DNA from: Bathymodiolus thermophilus thioautotrophic gill symbiont
GTDB lineage: Bacteria; Pseudomonadota; Gammaproteobacteria; PS1; Pseudothioglobaceae
DNA: 64,000 bases
Assembly (NCBI RefSeq): GCF_003711265.1
Contig: NZ_CP024634.1
Span: 1,798,001 to 1,862,000 of the forward strand
Direction: 5' to 3'
The first letter of the stretch is position 1. Each line of letters starts with the position of its first letter. This document shows, in pieces, positions 1 through 8,403 of the stretch. The notes below the pieces were generated by a model. That model made no database searches and was not told the origin of the DNA. It saw nothing but the letters and a program-made list of their open reading frames with translations. Both the position numbers and the translations under genes were made by a program.

Positions 1-228
1 AAGAACACTCGTGATAAGTATATTATTATTTTCGTCAAAGTATACTGTATCGGAAATGTCTAAATAAGAGAGTGCATAACCATCAAATGTAACTCGTATG
101 GTGTCCTGCGTGTCACTAATAATGTAGTTTGTATCCTTAGTGGCCTGGGTGAAGTCAATGGCTAGCGCTTGTATTGATAAGACTAATAGGCAAAATGGGG
201 TGACAATAAAGCGATTAAATGTGTTCAT
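1..228 (-). CDS. Secreted protein of unknown function, 5' part only
   Basis: An open frame begins with ATG at 228 and runs off the left edge after 76 codons. Its first 23 residues look like a Sec signal peptide: Asn/Arg near the start, a hydrophobic core (PFCLLVLSIQ) and an ALA cleavage site before IDFTQ. The visible mature part is acidic and rich in Asp, Thr and Ile, as in beta-rich extracytoplasmic proteins. I do not recognise the family. The frame is too short to be certain, but the signal peptide makes chance unlikely. Confidence 0.6.
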   Translation of the reverse strand, partial: MNTFNRFIVTPFCLLVLSIQALAIDFTQATKDTNYIISDTQDTIRVTFDGYALSYLDISDTVYFDENNNILITSVL

Positions 229-522
229 AATAAATCCTAAGTTGATATTAATGGTTATATTTCTGTGTATTTCCAAATAATGGCGAATGAAGGTAATATA
301 CAGGTGCCAACTGTATCATTGAGGACGGTGATGTTGCTAGATTTTTCTGTTTATTGATATTTTTTCGTAATTTCAATAAGAGGTGAATTATCCCATAAAA
401 ACGCATGTTTGTGTTTTTTTTGCATATCTGACTTTAAATACAAAAAATATTTGGCTGGTTACAATAGATTTTTTTTACTGTCAATACTTGTGAGAATGGG
501 GGTTAAATTGCCACTTACTTAG
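229..522. other. Non-coding gap upstream of the secreted-protein gene
   Basis: About 290 bases with no convincing open frame on either strand. It lies between the start of the left-edge gene and the tRNA-Val terminator, so it should carry the promoter of the left gene. On the minus strand a TTGACA hexamer sits at 479-484, but no good -10 follows at normal spacing, so I do not call it a promoter. Nothing else is recognised. Confidence 0.4.
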
Positions 523-551
523 AAAAAAACCCCGTAAAAACGAGGCTTTTT
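523..551 (-). terminator. Rho-independent terminator of tRNA-Val
   Basis: Read on the minus strand, CCUCG pairs with CGGGG (one G-U pair) around a U-rich loop and is followed by seven U residues. It starts about 10 bases past the encoded CCA of the tRNA, so it most likely ends that transcript. Confidence 0.7.
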
Positions 552-558
552 TATAATT

Positions 559-635
559 TGGTAGTCGCGAGTGAATTCGAATCACCGACCCCTACCATGT
601 CAAGGTAGTGCTCTAACCAACTGAGCTACGCGACT
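559..635 (-). tRNA. tRNA-Val (anticodon GAC)
   Basis: A full cloverleaf can be folded: acceptor AGTCGCG/CGCGACT, D-arm GCTC/GAGC, anticodon stem CTACC/GGTAG with loop TTGACAT (anticodon GAC), T-arm GGTGA-TTCGAAT-TCACT, discriminator A. The 3' CCA is encoded (559-561). It decodes GUC and GUU. A terminator follows at once. Confidence 0.95.
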
Positions 636-668
636 ATTGGAGAATGGGGAATTATACCGAAAAGCTTG

Positions 669-1364
669 TTAGAAACAAGTTTTAATAATATTTTGAATTT
701 CACTGGCAGCTTGATAAGGATTGTTGGCATTTTTAATGGGGCGGCCGACAACAATATAATCCGATCCAGATTTAAATGCTGTTGCCACATCAACGACGCG
801 TTTTTGGTCATCATCATTGGCTACGGGACGAATGCCGGGGGTTACGGCAATCAGTTTGTTGTCAACATATTCACGCAAAAATGGGACTTCCAAACCTGAG
901 GACACGACGCCATCACATCCTGCCTCAAAGGCGCGTTTAGCACGAGAAATAACCAAATCTTGCACATCGCATTTAAAGCCTAAATCATCCAAATCTCCTC
1001 TGTCTAGGCTAGTGAGTGCAGTTACTGCTAGGATTTTAAGGTCGCCTTTGTTTTCGGCGGCTTTTTCCATTAGCGCTTGATTGCCGTGGATGGTGGCAAA
1101 AGTGGCGCCATATTGGCTTAGTCGTTTAATCGTTCTGCCGACTGTTTCTGGCACATCAAAAAACTTTAAATCAACAAATACTTTTTTGTCTTTGGCGATT
1201 AGCCAGTCCATTAGTTGAAAATATTGCCCTGTCATTAACATTTCCATGCCGATTTTATAAAAGGTAACACTATCGTCAAGTTGGTTAACCAAATCTTTGG
1301 CTTGCCCTACTTCTGGCACATCTAAGGCAAAAATTAACCGGTCTTCAATCTTAATATTTTTCAT
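669..1364 (-). CDS. pyrF: Orotidine 5'-phosphate decarboxylase
   Basis: Catalyses the last step of UMP synthesis, decarboxylation of OMP, in the cytoplasm. The 231-residue length is normal for the bacterial enzyme. The N-terminal FALDVP strand carries Asp15. The catalytic DxKxxD array is seen as DLKFFDVP (Asp65, Lys67, Asp70). The phosphate-binding end has TPGIRP followed by a DDQKR segment, and VVGRPI near the C-terminus closes the TIM barrel. The gene stands alone between two tRNA genes. Identification is secure. Confidence 0.97.
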   Translation of the reverse strand: MKNIKIEDRLIFALDVPEVGQAKDLVNQLDDSVTFYKIGMEMLMTGQYFQLMDWLIAKDKKVFVDLKFFDVPETVGRTIKRLSQYGATFATIHGNQALMEKAAENKGDLKILAVTALTSLDRGDLDDLGFKCDVQDLVISRAKRAFEAGCDGVVSSGLEVPFLREYVDNKLIAVTPGIRPVANDDDQKRVVDVATAFKSGSDYIVVGRPIKNANNPYQAASEIQNIIKTCF

Positions 1365-1443
1365 GATATTTTTCTTATCTAATAAAATGCTTAAATTATA
1401 CTGTGAGACTTTTGTGTAAATATTGTAAAATACGGATAATTTT

Positions 1444-1520
1444 GTCCTTGTGGCTCAGCTGGATAGAGCAGCCGCCTCCTAAGCGGCAGGTCAGTGGTTC
1501 GAATCCACTCAAGGACGCCA
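1444..1520 (+). tRNA. tRNA-Arg (anticodon CCT)
   Basis: Cloverleaf: acceptor GTCCTTG/CAAGGAC, D-arm GCTC/GAGC, anticodon stem GCCGC/GCGGC with loop CTCCTAA (anticodon CCT, reading AGG), T-arm AGTGG-TTCGAAT-CCACT, discriminator G and an encoded CCA. It ends only 15 bases before the next coding start, so tRNA processing may also create the 5' end of the following mRNA. Confidence 0.95.
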
Positions 1521-1535
1521 ATTAAAGGAGTTAGA

Positions 1536-1928
1536 ATGCACCAAGGTGAATGTTTATGTGGGAAGGTTAAATTCCAAATTACGCAAAAAATTACAGATAT
1601 CATTATGTGTCATTGTAGCGAATGTCGCCGTGTACAGGGCACGGCATTTGCCACGAATGGCAATGTGGAGAGTAAGAATTTTAAGTTTTTAAGTGGGGAA
1701 AATAATTTGACTGAATTTAGAGAGAATGACAATAAGAGTCGCTTTTTTTGTCAATCTTGCGGTTCGCCGATTATGGCACAACTTAAAAACAATCCAGATT
1801 ACACAAGGATTAGATTAGGTTTGATTACCAATGAGATTGAAGAAGCAATTGAGAAGCATATTTTTGTTGATTCAAAAGCGAATTGGGATGTGATTTGTGA
1901 TGACATTCCCCAACACAAGGAGTGGTAA
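1536..1928 (+). CDS. GFA-family zinc-binding protein
   Basis: A 130-residue protein of the glutathione-dependent formaldehyde-activating (GFA, Mss4-like fold) family. Zinc-ligand cysteines are all visible: GECLCG (Cys6, Cys8), MCHCSEC (Cys25, Cys27, Cys30) and FCQSCGSP (Cys72, Cys75). I start at the ATG at 1536 because AAGGAG lies six bases upstream; an earlier in-frame ATG falls inside tRNA-Arg. The TAA is directly followed by the aroC ATG, so the two are translationally linked. Actual substrate is unknown: many family members have no shown role in formaldehyde metabolism. Confidence 0.9.
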   Translation: MHQGECLCGKVKFQITQKITDIIMCHCSECRRVQGTAFATNGNVESKNFKFLSGENNLTEFRENDNKSRFFCQSCGSPIMAQLKNNPDYTRIRLGLITNEIEEAIEKHIFVDSKANWDVICDDIPQHKEW

Positions 1929-3026
1929 ATGAGTGGTAATAGTATCGGTAAATTATTCACAATGACCACTGCTGGCGAATCGCATGGGGAGGCATTGGTT
2001 GGTATTGTGGATGGTTGCCCTCCAGGAATGGCGCTAAATGAGGCGGATTTACAAGGCGATTTAGACCTAAGAAAACCCGGCACTTCTCGCCACACAACGC
2101 AACGCCGTGAAGCGGATTTGGTTAAAATTTTATCAGGCACTTTTGAGGGTAAAACCACAGGTACGCCGATTGCGCTCATTATCCAAAATACCGATCATCG
2201 CTCTAAAGACTATAGCAATATCGCCCATTCGTTTCGCCCAGGGCATGCGGATTACACTTATCAACAAAAATATGGTATTCGTGATTATCGTGGCGGTGGT
2301 CGCTCTAGTGCTAGAGAGACGGCGATGCGGGTTGCGTGTGGTGGCATTGCTAAGAAATATTTAAAACAAGCGTTCGGTATTGAAATTAAAGGCTATCTTG
2401 CGCAATTGGGTGCCATTAAAATCGAGACACTAGACTGGAAAGAGGTGCATAACAATCCTTTCTTTTGCCCTGATGCGAGCAAAGTATCGGAACTTGAAGA
2501 CTACATGGATGCTTTGAGAAAATCAGGTGATTCTATTGGCGCACGCATCAATGTTGTTGCGACAAATATGCCTGTGGGATTGGGTGAGCCTATTTTTGAT
2601 AGATTAGAGGCGGATGTAGCGCATTCAATGATGAGTATTAATGCGGTTAAAGGTGTGGAGATTGGTGCTGGGTTTGGTGTTGTTACTCAAAAAGGTACAG
2701 AACATCGTGATACCATTACTGCCCAAGGTTTTGAATCTAATAATGCAGGTGGTACACTGGGTGGTATTAGTTCTGGGCAGGATTTATTGGTATCCATTGC
2801 ACTCAAGCCAACCTCAAGTTTACGGCTGCCAATTGACAGTATTGACAAAGATGGGGTGTCAATGGAAGTTATTACCAAAGGACGGCACGATCCCTGCGTG
2901 GGTATTCGTGCAACGCCAATTGCTGAGGCAATGTTGGCAATTACACTGATGGATCATGTGATGCGTCATCGTGCGCAAAATGCAGAGGTTGAGTCATCTA
3001 CGCCTGTTGTACCTGCAAGCAAATAA
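1929..3026 (+). CDS. aroC: Chorismate synthase
   Basis: Converts 5-enolpyruvylshikimate 3-phosphate to chorismate, the last shared step of aromatic synthesis, using reduced FMN. The 365-residue length fits the family. Signatures seen in order: GESHG near the start, RPGHADYTY followed by [17 protein letters not shown] (FMN and substrate loop), [10 protein letters not shown], and [10 protein letters not shown] near the end. AAGGAG lies inside the end of the GFA gene, and the ATG touches its stop. The gene is in the same direction as sulP, 23 bases away. Confidence 0.98.
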   Translation: MSGNSIGKLFTMTTAGESHGEALVGIVDGCPPGMALNEADLQGDLDLRKPGTSRHTTQRREADLVKILSGTFEGKTTGTPIALIIQNTDHRSKDYSNIAHSFRPGHADYTYQQKYGIRDYRGGGRSSARETAMRVACGGIAKKYLKQAFGIEIKGYLAQLGAIKIETLDWKEVHNNPFFCPDASKVSELEDYMDALRKSGDSIGARINVVATNMPVGLGEPIFDRLEADVAHSMMSINAVKGVEIGAGFGVVTQKGTEHRDTITAQGFESNNAGGTLGGISSGQDLLVSIALKPTSSLRLPIDSIDKDGVSMEVITKGRHDPCVGIRATPIAEAMLAITLMDHVMRHRAQNAEVESSTPVVPASK

Positions 3027-3049
3027 TCAAAAAAAAATAAGGAATAAAA

Positions 3050-4573
3050 ATGCTTTTTTCACTTATCCACAAGCACCTCTCTGTTAATCCAAAAAATGAT
3101 ATTTTATCGGGCTTAACGGTCGCCTTGGCCTTAGTACCTGAGGCGGTTGCCTTTGCCCTGCTAGCTGGCGTCAGTCCTTTGGTCGGCTTATATGCTGCCT
3201 TTACCATTGGACTGGTAACTTCAATTGTAGGGGGTCGCCCCGGTATGATTTCCGGTGCGACAGGTGCAATTGCTGTGGTGATTGGCACGCTGGTGGCAAT
3301 GCATGGTGTGGAGTATTTGTTTGCTGCGGTGATACTCACGGGTATTTTTCAAATCGCTTTTGGTTTGTTTAAACTGGGCAAATTTATTCGCCTTGTGCCA
3401 CATCCTGTGTTTTTGGGCTTTGTTAATGGCATTGCCATGGTTATTTTTATCGGGCAAATCAAACAATTTAAAATTGATGGCGCGTGGATTACTGGTGAGC
3501 CACTGCTGACTATGCTAGGTATTATTGCTGCCACAATGGCAATTATTCAATTTTTACCAAGATTCACTAAGGCTGTTCCTGAAATTCTAGTTGCGGTTAT
3601 TGCTGGCAGTTTGGCAGTCATTTGGCTAGGGCTTGATACTCGCACAGTGGGGGATATTGCCTCAATTAAAGGAGGGTTTCCTGCTTTTCATATTCCCGAT
3701 GTAGCGTTTAATTGGCAAACGCTACAAATCATTTTTCCTTACGCATTAACCATGGCATTGGTTGGTTTGATTGAAAGCCTATTAACACTAAATTTAGTGG
3801 ATGATTTGACACAAACCTCGGGGCAACCTAATCGGGAAAGCATTGGTCAAGGTGTTGCTAATGCTGTTACTGGCTTGTTTGGTGGTATGGGTGGTTGTGC
3901 AATGGTGGGGCAAAGTATCATTAATGTTAAATCGGGTGGTCGTGGTCGTTTATCGGGCATTATTGCTTCTGTTGCTTTGCTGTTGTTCATTCTTTATTTA
4001 TCTGAATATATCGAAATGATTCCCGTTGCTGTGCTGATTGGCGTTATGTTTATGGTGGTGATTGGCACTTTTGAGTGGTGTACGCTACGCTTATTTGGGA
4101 AAATTCCTGCGTTGGATATTGTTACAGGTATTTCGGTGGCTGTCATTACGGTATTAACTGATAATTTGGCGTTGGCTGTTATTGTTGGTGTGATTTTGTC
4201 CGCCTTATCTTTTGCTTGGGAATCTGCCAGTAAAATTTATATTGAACAAAGTCAAAATGACAAAGGAGACAATGTCTATAAAGTCAGTGGCACTTTATTT
4301 TTTGCCTCAAAAGAACATTTTCAGGAGTTGTTCACCCCTCAAGCAGACACCGATGATGTCTATATTGATTTTGGCAACGCCAGAGCGCTTGACCACTCAG
4401 CCATTCAAGCCATTGATAAATTGGCCATGCGTTATAAACGAGTGGGCAAAACGCTACACTTGCAACATCTAAGTGCCGAATGTCGATTGTTGTTAAAAAC
4501 CGCTAAAAATTTGGTGGAAGTTAATGTGTTGGAAGATCCTACTTATCATGTAGCGGATGACAAACTTGCTTAA
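3050..4573 (+). CDS. SulP-family anion transporter with STAS domain
   Basis: Inner-membrane anion carrier, 507 residues. An N-terminal membrane part of many hydrophobic segments begins with the SulP hallmark GLTVALALVPEAVAFALLAG. It is followed from about residue 405 by a cytoplasmic STAS domain (GTLFFASKEHF, then YIDFGNARALDHSAI with the Asp448-His-Ser loop). An AAGGAAT ribosome site lies before the ATG. Family members carry sulfate, bicarbonate or both; sequence alone does not settle the substrate. In a sulfur-oxidising autotroph either export of sulfate or uptake of bicarbonate would make sense. A MITE begins 67 bases past the stop. Confidence 0.93.
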   Translation: MLFSLIHKHLSVNPKNDILSGLTVALALVPEAVAFALLAGVSPLVGLYAAFTIGLVTSIVGGRPGMISGATGAIAVVIGTLVAMHGVEYLFAAVILTGIFQIAFGLFKLGKFIRLVPHPVFLGFVNGIAMVIFIGQIKQFKIDGAWITGEPLLTMLGIIAATMAIIQFLPRFTKAVPEILVAVIAGSLAVIWLGLDTRTVGDIASIKGGFPAFHIPDVAFNWQTLQIIFPYALTMALVGLIESLLTLNLVDDLTQTSGQPNRESIGQGVANAVTGLFGGMGGCAMVGQSIINVKSGGRGRLSGIIASVALLLFILYLSEYIEMIPVAVLIGVMFMVVIGTFEWCTLRLFGKIPALDIVTGISVAVITVLTDNLALAVIVGVILSALSFAWESASKIYIEQSQNDKGDNVYKVSGTLFFASKEHFQELFTPQADTDDVYIDFGNARALDHSAIQAIDKLAMRYKRVGKTLHLQHLSAECRLLLKTAKNLVEVNVLEDPTYHVADDKLA

Positions 4574-4640
4574 AAAAAAGACTTGAATTTTTTTCAAACA
4601 TTCATATAATATTTTCTGTATAGGTTTAATTATTTAATAA

Positions 4641-4783
4641 AGACCTTTGCATAAATATGAATGATTAGCAAAATTCATTTTTTGCCCATCTTAAACTTTG
4701 TCCTAGCAGAGTTAAGACTGGGTTTAAAAAATCATCAAGTGGGTAAAACGAAGATTCTTAATGATTATTTATGTAAAGGCCTT
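4641..4783. repeat. MITE-A copy 1 (palindromic element)
   Basis: Begins AGACCTTTGCATAAATATGA and ends with its inverted counterpart in decayed form (ATTTATGTAAAGGCCT). Between lie mirrored arms with the sequence TTAAACT...GGGTTTAA. It belongs to the same family as copies at 5438, 29834, 30098, 36623 and 38181. It carries no gene. It ends 20 bases before the Hsp20 ATG, so the hsp20 leader must come from or pass through it. Confidence 0.8.
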
Positions 4784-4802
4784 AACAACAGGAGATAAAA
4801 TC

Positions 4803-5288
4803 ATGAAAAAAACACTAGCAATAATAACACTATTGGCCTCAACAACCTTGAGTGCACACGACCCTTATCACTCTAATTTCTTTAACCACTCAATGTTAAA
4901 CAAGAATTTTTGGTCTGATTTTCACCAGCAATTCCAACAATTTGACCATCAAATAAATAAACTACAGCACTCTGGTGGCAACATACAATCCAAGCAATAT
5001 TTTGACAAAAACAACAACAATTATGTCGTCGAAATTAAAGCCTTAGGATTTAACAAAAGCGATGTAAATATTTCAAATACCCAAAACACGCTTACCATTA
5101 AAGGCTACAAAAAAACCTCAAACAAGAAAAATACCCACTCCGAAAGTAGTTTTTCCCATGTGTTAACCCTCCCCATGGATGGCGATACCAACAATATTGT
5201 TGCCGACCTGAAAAATGGCATACTAAAAGTATCCATCCCAAAACTCAAGCAGCCTAAGCCCCAATCAAGAAAAATCCACATTCAATAA
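4803..5288 (+). CDS. Hsp20-type small heat-shock protein with signal peptide
   Basis: A 161-residue protein. Residues 1-19 form a signal peptide (MKKTLAIITLLASTTLSA), so the protein should be periplasmic. The C-terminal two thirds is an alpha-crystallin domain: YVVEIKALGFNKSDVNIS, then LTIKGYKK, then LKNGILKVSIPK, the usual GxLxxxxPK strand. No clear C-terminal IxI motif is seen, except perhaps the IHIQ end. I start at 4803, preceded by GGAG; an upstream in-frame ATG lies inside the MITE. Cytoplasmic Hsp20s lack a signal peptide, so this is an unusual location for the fold. Likely role: holdase for envelope proteins. Confidence 0.88.
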   Translation: MKKTLAIITLLASTTLSAHDPYHSNFFNHSMLNKNFWSDFHQQFQQFDHQINKLQHSGGNIQSKQYFDKNNNNYVVEIKALGFNKSDVNISNTQNTLTIKGYKKTSNKKNTHSESSFSHVLTLPMDGDTNNIVADLKNGILKVSIPKLKQPKPQSRKIHIQ

Positions 5289-5345
5289 AAAAGGATGTAA
5301 TGCCATTTTCGAAAACAAACCAAACAATCTGGCGTTCACCCTCAT

Positions 5346-5418
5346 CCCAAGTATTAGCAGTAAAAATACCCATGCTATCAATAAGTAGCACAGGTATTTT
5401 TACTGCTTAACACTTGGG
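5346..5418. repeat. Long imperfect hairpin
   Basis: A 25-base arm (CCCAAGTATTAGCAGTAAAA...) at 5346-5370 is matched by its inverse at 5393-5418 (...TTTTACTGCTTAACACTTGGG) with one extra base and one mismatch. The loop itself has a small stem (TGCTA/TAGCA). There is no U-tract, so it is not a plain terminator. It lies 58 bases past hsp20 and could stabilise that mRNA's 3' end or be a small palindromic mobile unit. Confidence 0.7.
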
Positions 5419-5437
5419 TGATTGCACCATGCAATTC

Positions 5438-5598
5438 GAGACCTTTGCATAAGTATGAATAATCATCAAGAATCCATTTTCACCTACTTGGTAATTTTTT
5501 TAAACCCAGCCTTAGTCCTGCCAGGACAAGATTTAAGAAAATTACCAATTGGGAAAAAATTGAATTTTGCTAATCATCCATATTTTATATAAAGACCT
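5438..5598. repeat. MITE-A copy 2
   Basis: Left end GAGACCTTTGCATAAGTATG, inner arms TTGGTAATTTTTTTAAACC and TTTAAGAAAATTACCAA, decayed right end TATATAAAGACCTC. The sequence AATTC lies directly outside both ends, which may be a remnant target duplication or chance. Confidence 0.82.
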
Positions 5599-5651
5599 CA
5601 ATTCATTTTATTTTTGAAAAGTGCAACACTTCCATTTAAAAATCAGCCCTT

Positions 5652-6157
5652 TGTAATGGTCTAACTTTACCTGGACACATTTCAAAAACAATAGATGTGG
5701 CTATTGCTCACACTAATGCTAACTGCATCAAGCCCATTCAGGAGGCCGTGTGTGATAGAGGGTATGCGGGCGCAAAAGAAGTGTTAGGAGTAGAGATTAT
5801 CTTACCTAAAAACCCCTGAAGCGAGACAATCGTTACCAGCGAGATAAAAAGCGTAAGTTGTGTAAAAGACGAGTGGTAATAGAGCCTATCATTGGACATC
5901 TTAAAGCAGATTTTAGATTGTCTAGGAATTTACTCAAAGGGAAAATTGGCGATGAGATTAATGTTTTAATGGCTGCTATGGCGTGGAATTTGAAAAAGTG
6001 GCTGGTTGCCACTGCTATTTTTTTTGTGAAAAGGGCGAAGATTTTGTGCATTATTGTCTGAAAATTGGTTTGGTTGATTAAGGGTGGTGGCGTTTGGATT
6101 TTTTTGGATTTTGACTTAGAGTTTTTAAGGGCTGACTAGGTAAATTAGACCATTACA
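5652..6157 (+). mobile_element. Internally deleted IS remnant with inverted ends
   Basis: TGTAATGGTCTAACTTTACC at 5652 is mirrored at 6138-6157 (GGTAAATTAGACCATTACA). Between them lies only the C-terminal part of a transposase. The likely history is an IS that lost its left and middle coding part but kept both ends. The true family is not certain: the ends and the transposase tail need not come from one element. Confidence 0.55.
5673..6061 (+). pseudogene. IS5-type transposase, C-terminal remnant
   Basis: Two frames together give a transposase tail. The first (from 5682) reads about 45 residues including CDRGYAGAKEV and ends at a TGA after LPKNP. The second picks up eight bases on, reading KRDNRYQRDKK, then RRVVIEPIIGHLK, FRLSRNLLKG and GDEINVLMAAMAWN. 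The latter segment is the conserved Glu-containing block (IEPxIGHLK) of IS5/IS1182-like DDE transposases. The frameshift and missing N-terminus make it non-functional. Confidence 0.8.
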
Positions 6158-6208
6158 GGTTTTGCTGGAGTATCGCATTTTCAGTTAGTATGTTGACGCT
6201 GTGCAGGT

Positions 6209-7903
6209 CTAAAAATAAAAACCAACTCCTAAACTTGAATTAATATTATTTTTTTCAAAAAAAATACTAATATTATTGTTTATTTGTTTTTGAATCTTGT
6301 ATTTATAAAAGTGAGCGCCATTTTTAATATCAATTCCATATTTAAATAAACTTTTTCCAAAATAATTATTAATCAGATTAATGCTTATTTGCGGTGAAAT
6401 TTCACTTTGAGAATGATTCAGTAACAACGAGTTAAATATGTATATTTCGTTATTATCATTTGTATAGACATTACCACCTATTCCAGCAATAGCTGTTGGT
6501 TTTATTCTATTATCAATACGACTCAGCCCAACTTGAGACTCCCAAGAGAATTTATATTCTGGAAAATTTGTAATATTTTTATTTAATTTTTTTACTTTTA
6601 ATAAATCAAAACTATGAAAAAAAATATTATTATTATTTCTTACAAATTGTATTCTAGGGGTTATTAGTTCTGAATTTAATAAATTATGTTTACCCAGAAA
6701 ACTGTTATTGAAAATGCTAAATTCACCGTATAGATTATTATCACTATCAAACGATAATTCTAATTTACTTAGTTTTGGGTATTTATGTGGAGCAGGGTTA
6801 TTGCTTGTAGTGTTATTATATTTTTGAACTGGTTTTTTAAGTCGCGCCAATATAATTTTATATTTTTTGTTTAAAAATTCTATACTATTAGTATCTATGG
6901 CTTTATATTTATAGTACTCCAATAATGCATCTAGCGTTCTTGTGTTTGCTGTTTTTATTAAAAAATCGGAATTTTTTTTGATTATTTTTTTTGCCAATAA
7001 CGCCTCTTGTGGTGTTAATTTTTTAAACCTATTAAACATATTTTTTTCAAAAGATGGTTTGTAATCTATGCGCTTTATTCTGTTATTTTGTGCGTATAAT
7101 TGACTTGCAATCTCATTTGGGATGTACCAAGGTCTGTATTGTGGTAAATTCATATCCATAACTATATCTAAAATACTGGCTATTTGGTAGGCACAATTTT
7201 CTTTAAGGAAATAATAATCAAATTTCTTATTTTGGATACTCCAGATGTGCAGTTTAATTAAAGTTTTTTCATTATTATTTAAATTTAACTTATATTCCCA
7301 AATATCTCTTAATTCGTGTTTGGAATAAACCAAGTCTTTTTTATAAAAATAACCACTAGAAAAAACAGCACTATATCCGCCAAATAAGCCTTTTAATATA
7401 TAACTTATTGTATTTTCATTTTTTGGAATTCTTGCTCCAAAGTTTAAAGTCAAGTCAAATAAACTGTCTTTACCACTATTTAATTTTAGCAAATTATGCC
7501 CAAAAACTGAAGCTGGATTAGAAAAATAACCACCAACTAGCAAAATACTAATTGATTTTGTCGGGTTGTCTAAACTCCATTTAGTTAGTTTTTTACAAAA
7601 TTTTGGATAGACTTCATAATTTTTTAACTTAATTTGTTTACTTAGCCAAAAATATCTATCAGGAAATATGCATCTAGGATGTTTGTCAGCAAGAGATGTT
7701 GGTTTAAAATAGCCTTGTTTTAGCGCATTTATTTCAGATAGAATATCCGTATTGCCATTTTTATGCATAAAAAAATCTTTACTAACCACTAGACTTTTGT
7801 TATTCTGATAATGTAAAAGTTTGGAAAAGTTCTCAAAATCATCCCAATTTTGAGCAAAAGATTGGGACACCCAAAACAATAGGATAAATAAAAAATACCT
7901 CAT
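6209..7903 (-). CDS. DUF4105 (Lnb-type N-terminal domain) envelope protein
   Basis: A 564-residue exported protein. A signal peptide (MRYFLFILLFWVSQSFAQ) is followed by a region with CIFPDRYFWL. Then comes the DUF4105 core: LVGGYFSNPASVFGHNLLKL, FGGYSAVFSSGYFY, and the ENCAYQIASILD block whose Cys is typical. The C-terminal half is rich in alternating hydrophobic and polar strands and ends GVGFYF, the aromatic ending typical of outer-membrane barrels. Function of the family is unproven; related domains occur in bacterial lipoprotein N-acylation enzymes (Lnb). It follows a DUF3015 gene on the same strand, separated by a terminator. Confidence 0.85.
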   Translation of the reverse strand: MRYFLFILLFWVSQSFAQNWDDFENFSKLLHYQNNKSLVVSKDFFMHKNGNTDILSEINALKQGYFKPTSLADKHPRCIFPDRYFWLSKQIKLKNYEVYPKFCKKLTKWSLDNPTKSISILLVGGYFSNPASVFGHNLLKLNSGKDSLFDLTLNFGARIPKNENTISYILKGLFGGYSAVFSSGYFYKKDLVYSKHELRDIWEYKLNLNNNEKTLIKLHIWSIQNKKFDYYFLKENCAYQIASILDIVMDMNLPQYRPWYIPNEIASQLYAQNNRIKRIDYKPSFEKNMFNRFKKLTPQEALLAKKIIKKNSDFLIKTANTRTLDALLEYYKYKAIDTNSIEFLNKKYKIILARLKKPVQKYNNTTSNNPAPHKYPKLSKLELSFDSDNNLYGEFSIFNNSFLGKHNLLNSELITPRIQFVRNNNNIFFHSFDLLKVKKLNKNITNFPEYKFSWESQVGLSRIDNRIKPTAIAGIGGNVYTNDNNEIYIFNSLLLNHSQSEISPQISINLINNYFGKSLFKYGIDIKNGAHFYKYKIQKQINNNISIFFEKNNINSSLGVGFYF

Positions 7904-7914
7904 ATTTTTTATAG

Positions 7915-7942
7915 CAAAAAAAGGCGTAATAAATACGCCTTT
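7915..7942 (-). terminator. Terminator between DUF3015 and DUF4105 genes
   Basis: On the minus strand AAGGCGTA and TACGCCTT form a perfect stem around a five-base loop (TTTAT), followed by a T-run. It sits between the stop of the DUF3015 gene and the start of the DUF4105 gene 12 bases further on. Read-through would give a low level of the second gene. Confidence 0.8.
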
Positions 7943-7959
7943 TGTTTCTCTGCTACAAT

Positions 7960-8403
7960 CTACATAATCGCACTATATAAATTGCTGGATTTTTGAATCG
8001 CTGTTTGATTAGAATAGTCACTGGCAGACATTAAAGAATGCACTGTGCCACGTAATTCTTTAACATCTTTGCCACTTAAATTAGATAAAGATTTTAAATA
8101 ATCACCATTACCGTTAGCAACATTAGTGATGATTGCATCATAAGATTTATGAATAAATTCTGCTGCTTTGACTTTTGTGCTTGTACAAGTATCAGCGGAA
8201 GAGGCGTTAGAACTTAAAGCCGTTGACCCCCAATCCCAAGTCACATTACTAGTAATAGCGCCAATTGGGCTACTATTTGCAAAAAGCATACCACCAATCC
8301 CACATTCTTTATAAACCTGCTCTAAATTTCTCTCACTAGACGCTGCAAAAACTGTGCTTACTAGCACTGCACTTAATAAAGTACCTATGACTATTTTTTT
8401 CAT
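7960..8403 (-). CDS. DUF3015 family exported protein
   Basis: A 147-residue protein with a signal peptide (MKKIVIGTLLSAVLVSTVFA). The mature part shows the DUF3015 pattern: YKECGIGGMLF, then AITSNVTWDWG, LSSN and DTC. Both cysteines may form a disulfide. The C-terminal half is helical. The family's role is unknown. It is often found beside DUF4105 genes in gammaproteobacteria, as here. Confidence 0.85.
   Translation of the reverse strand: MKKIVIGTLLSAVLVSTVFAASSERNLEQVYKECGIGGMLFANSSPIGAITSNVTWDWGSTALSSNASSADTCTSTKVKAAEFIHKSYDAIITNVANGNGDYLKSLSNLSGKDVKELRGTVHSLMSASDYSNQTAIQKSSNLYSAIM

Noticed and set aside
816-1080. Plus-strand frame of 87 codons inside pyrF
   Set aside because: It is a shadow of pyrF, which is unmistakable on the minus strand.
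1494-1535. Earlier ATG for the GFA protein
   Set aside because: It lies inside tRNA-Arg, whereas the ATG at 1536 has AAGGAG and matches the family start.
4761-4802. Earlier ATG for the Hsp20 protein
   Set aside because: It lies in the MITE and would put 14 residues before the signal peptide. The ATG at 4803 has GGAG.
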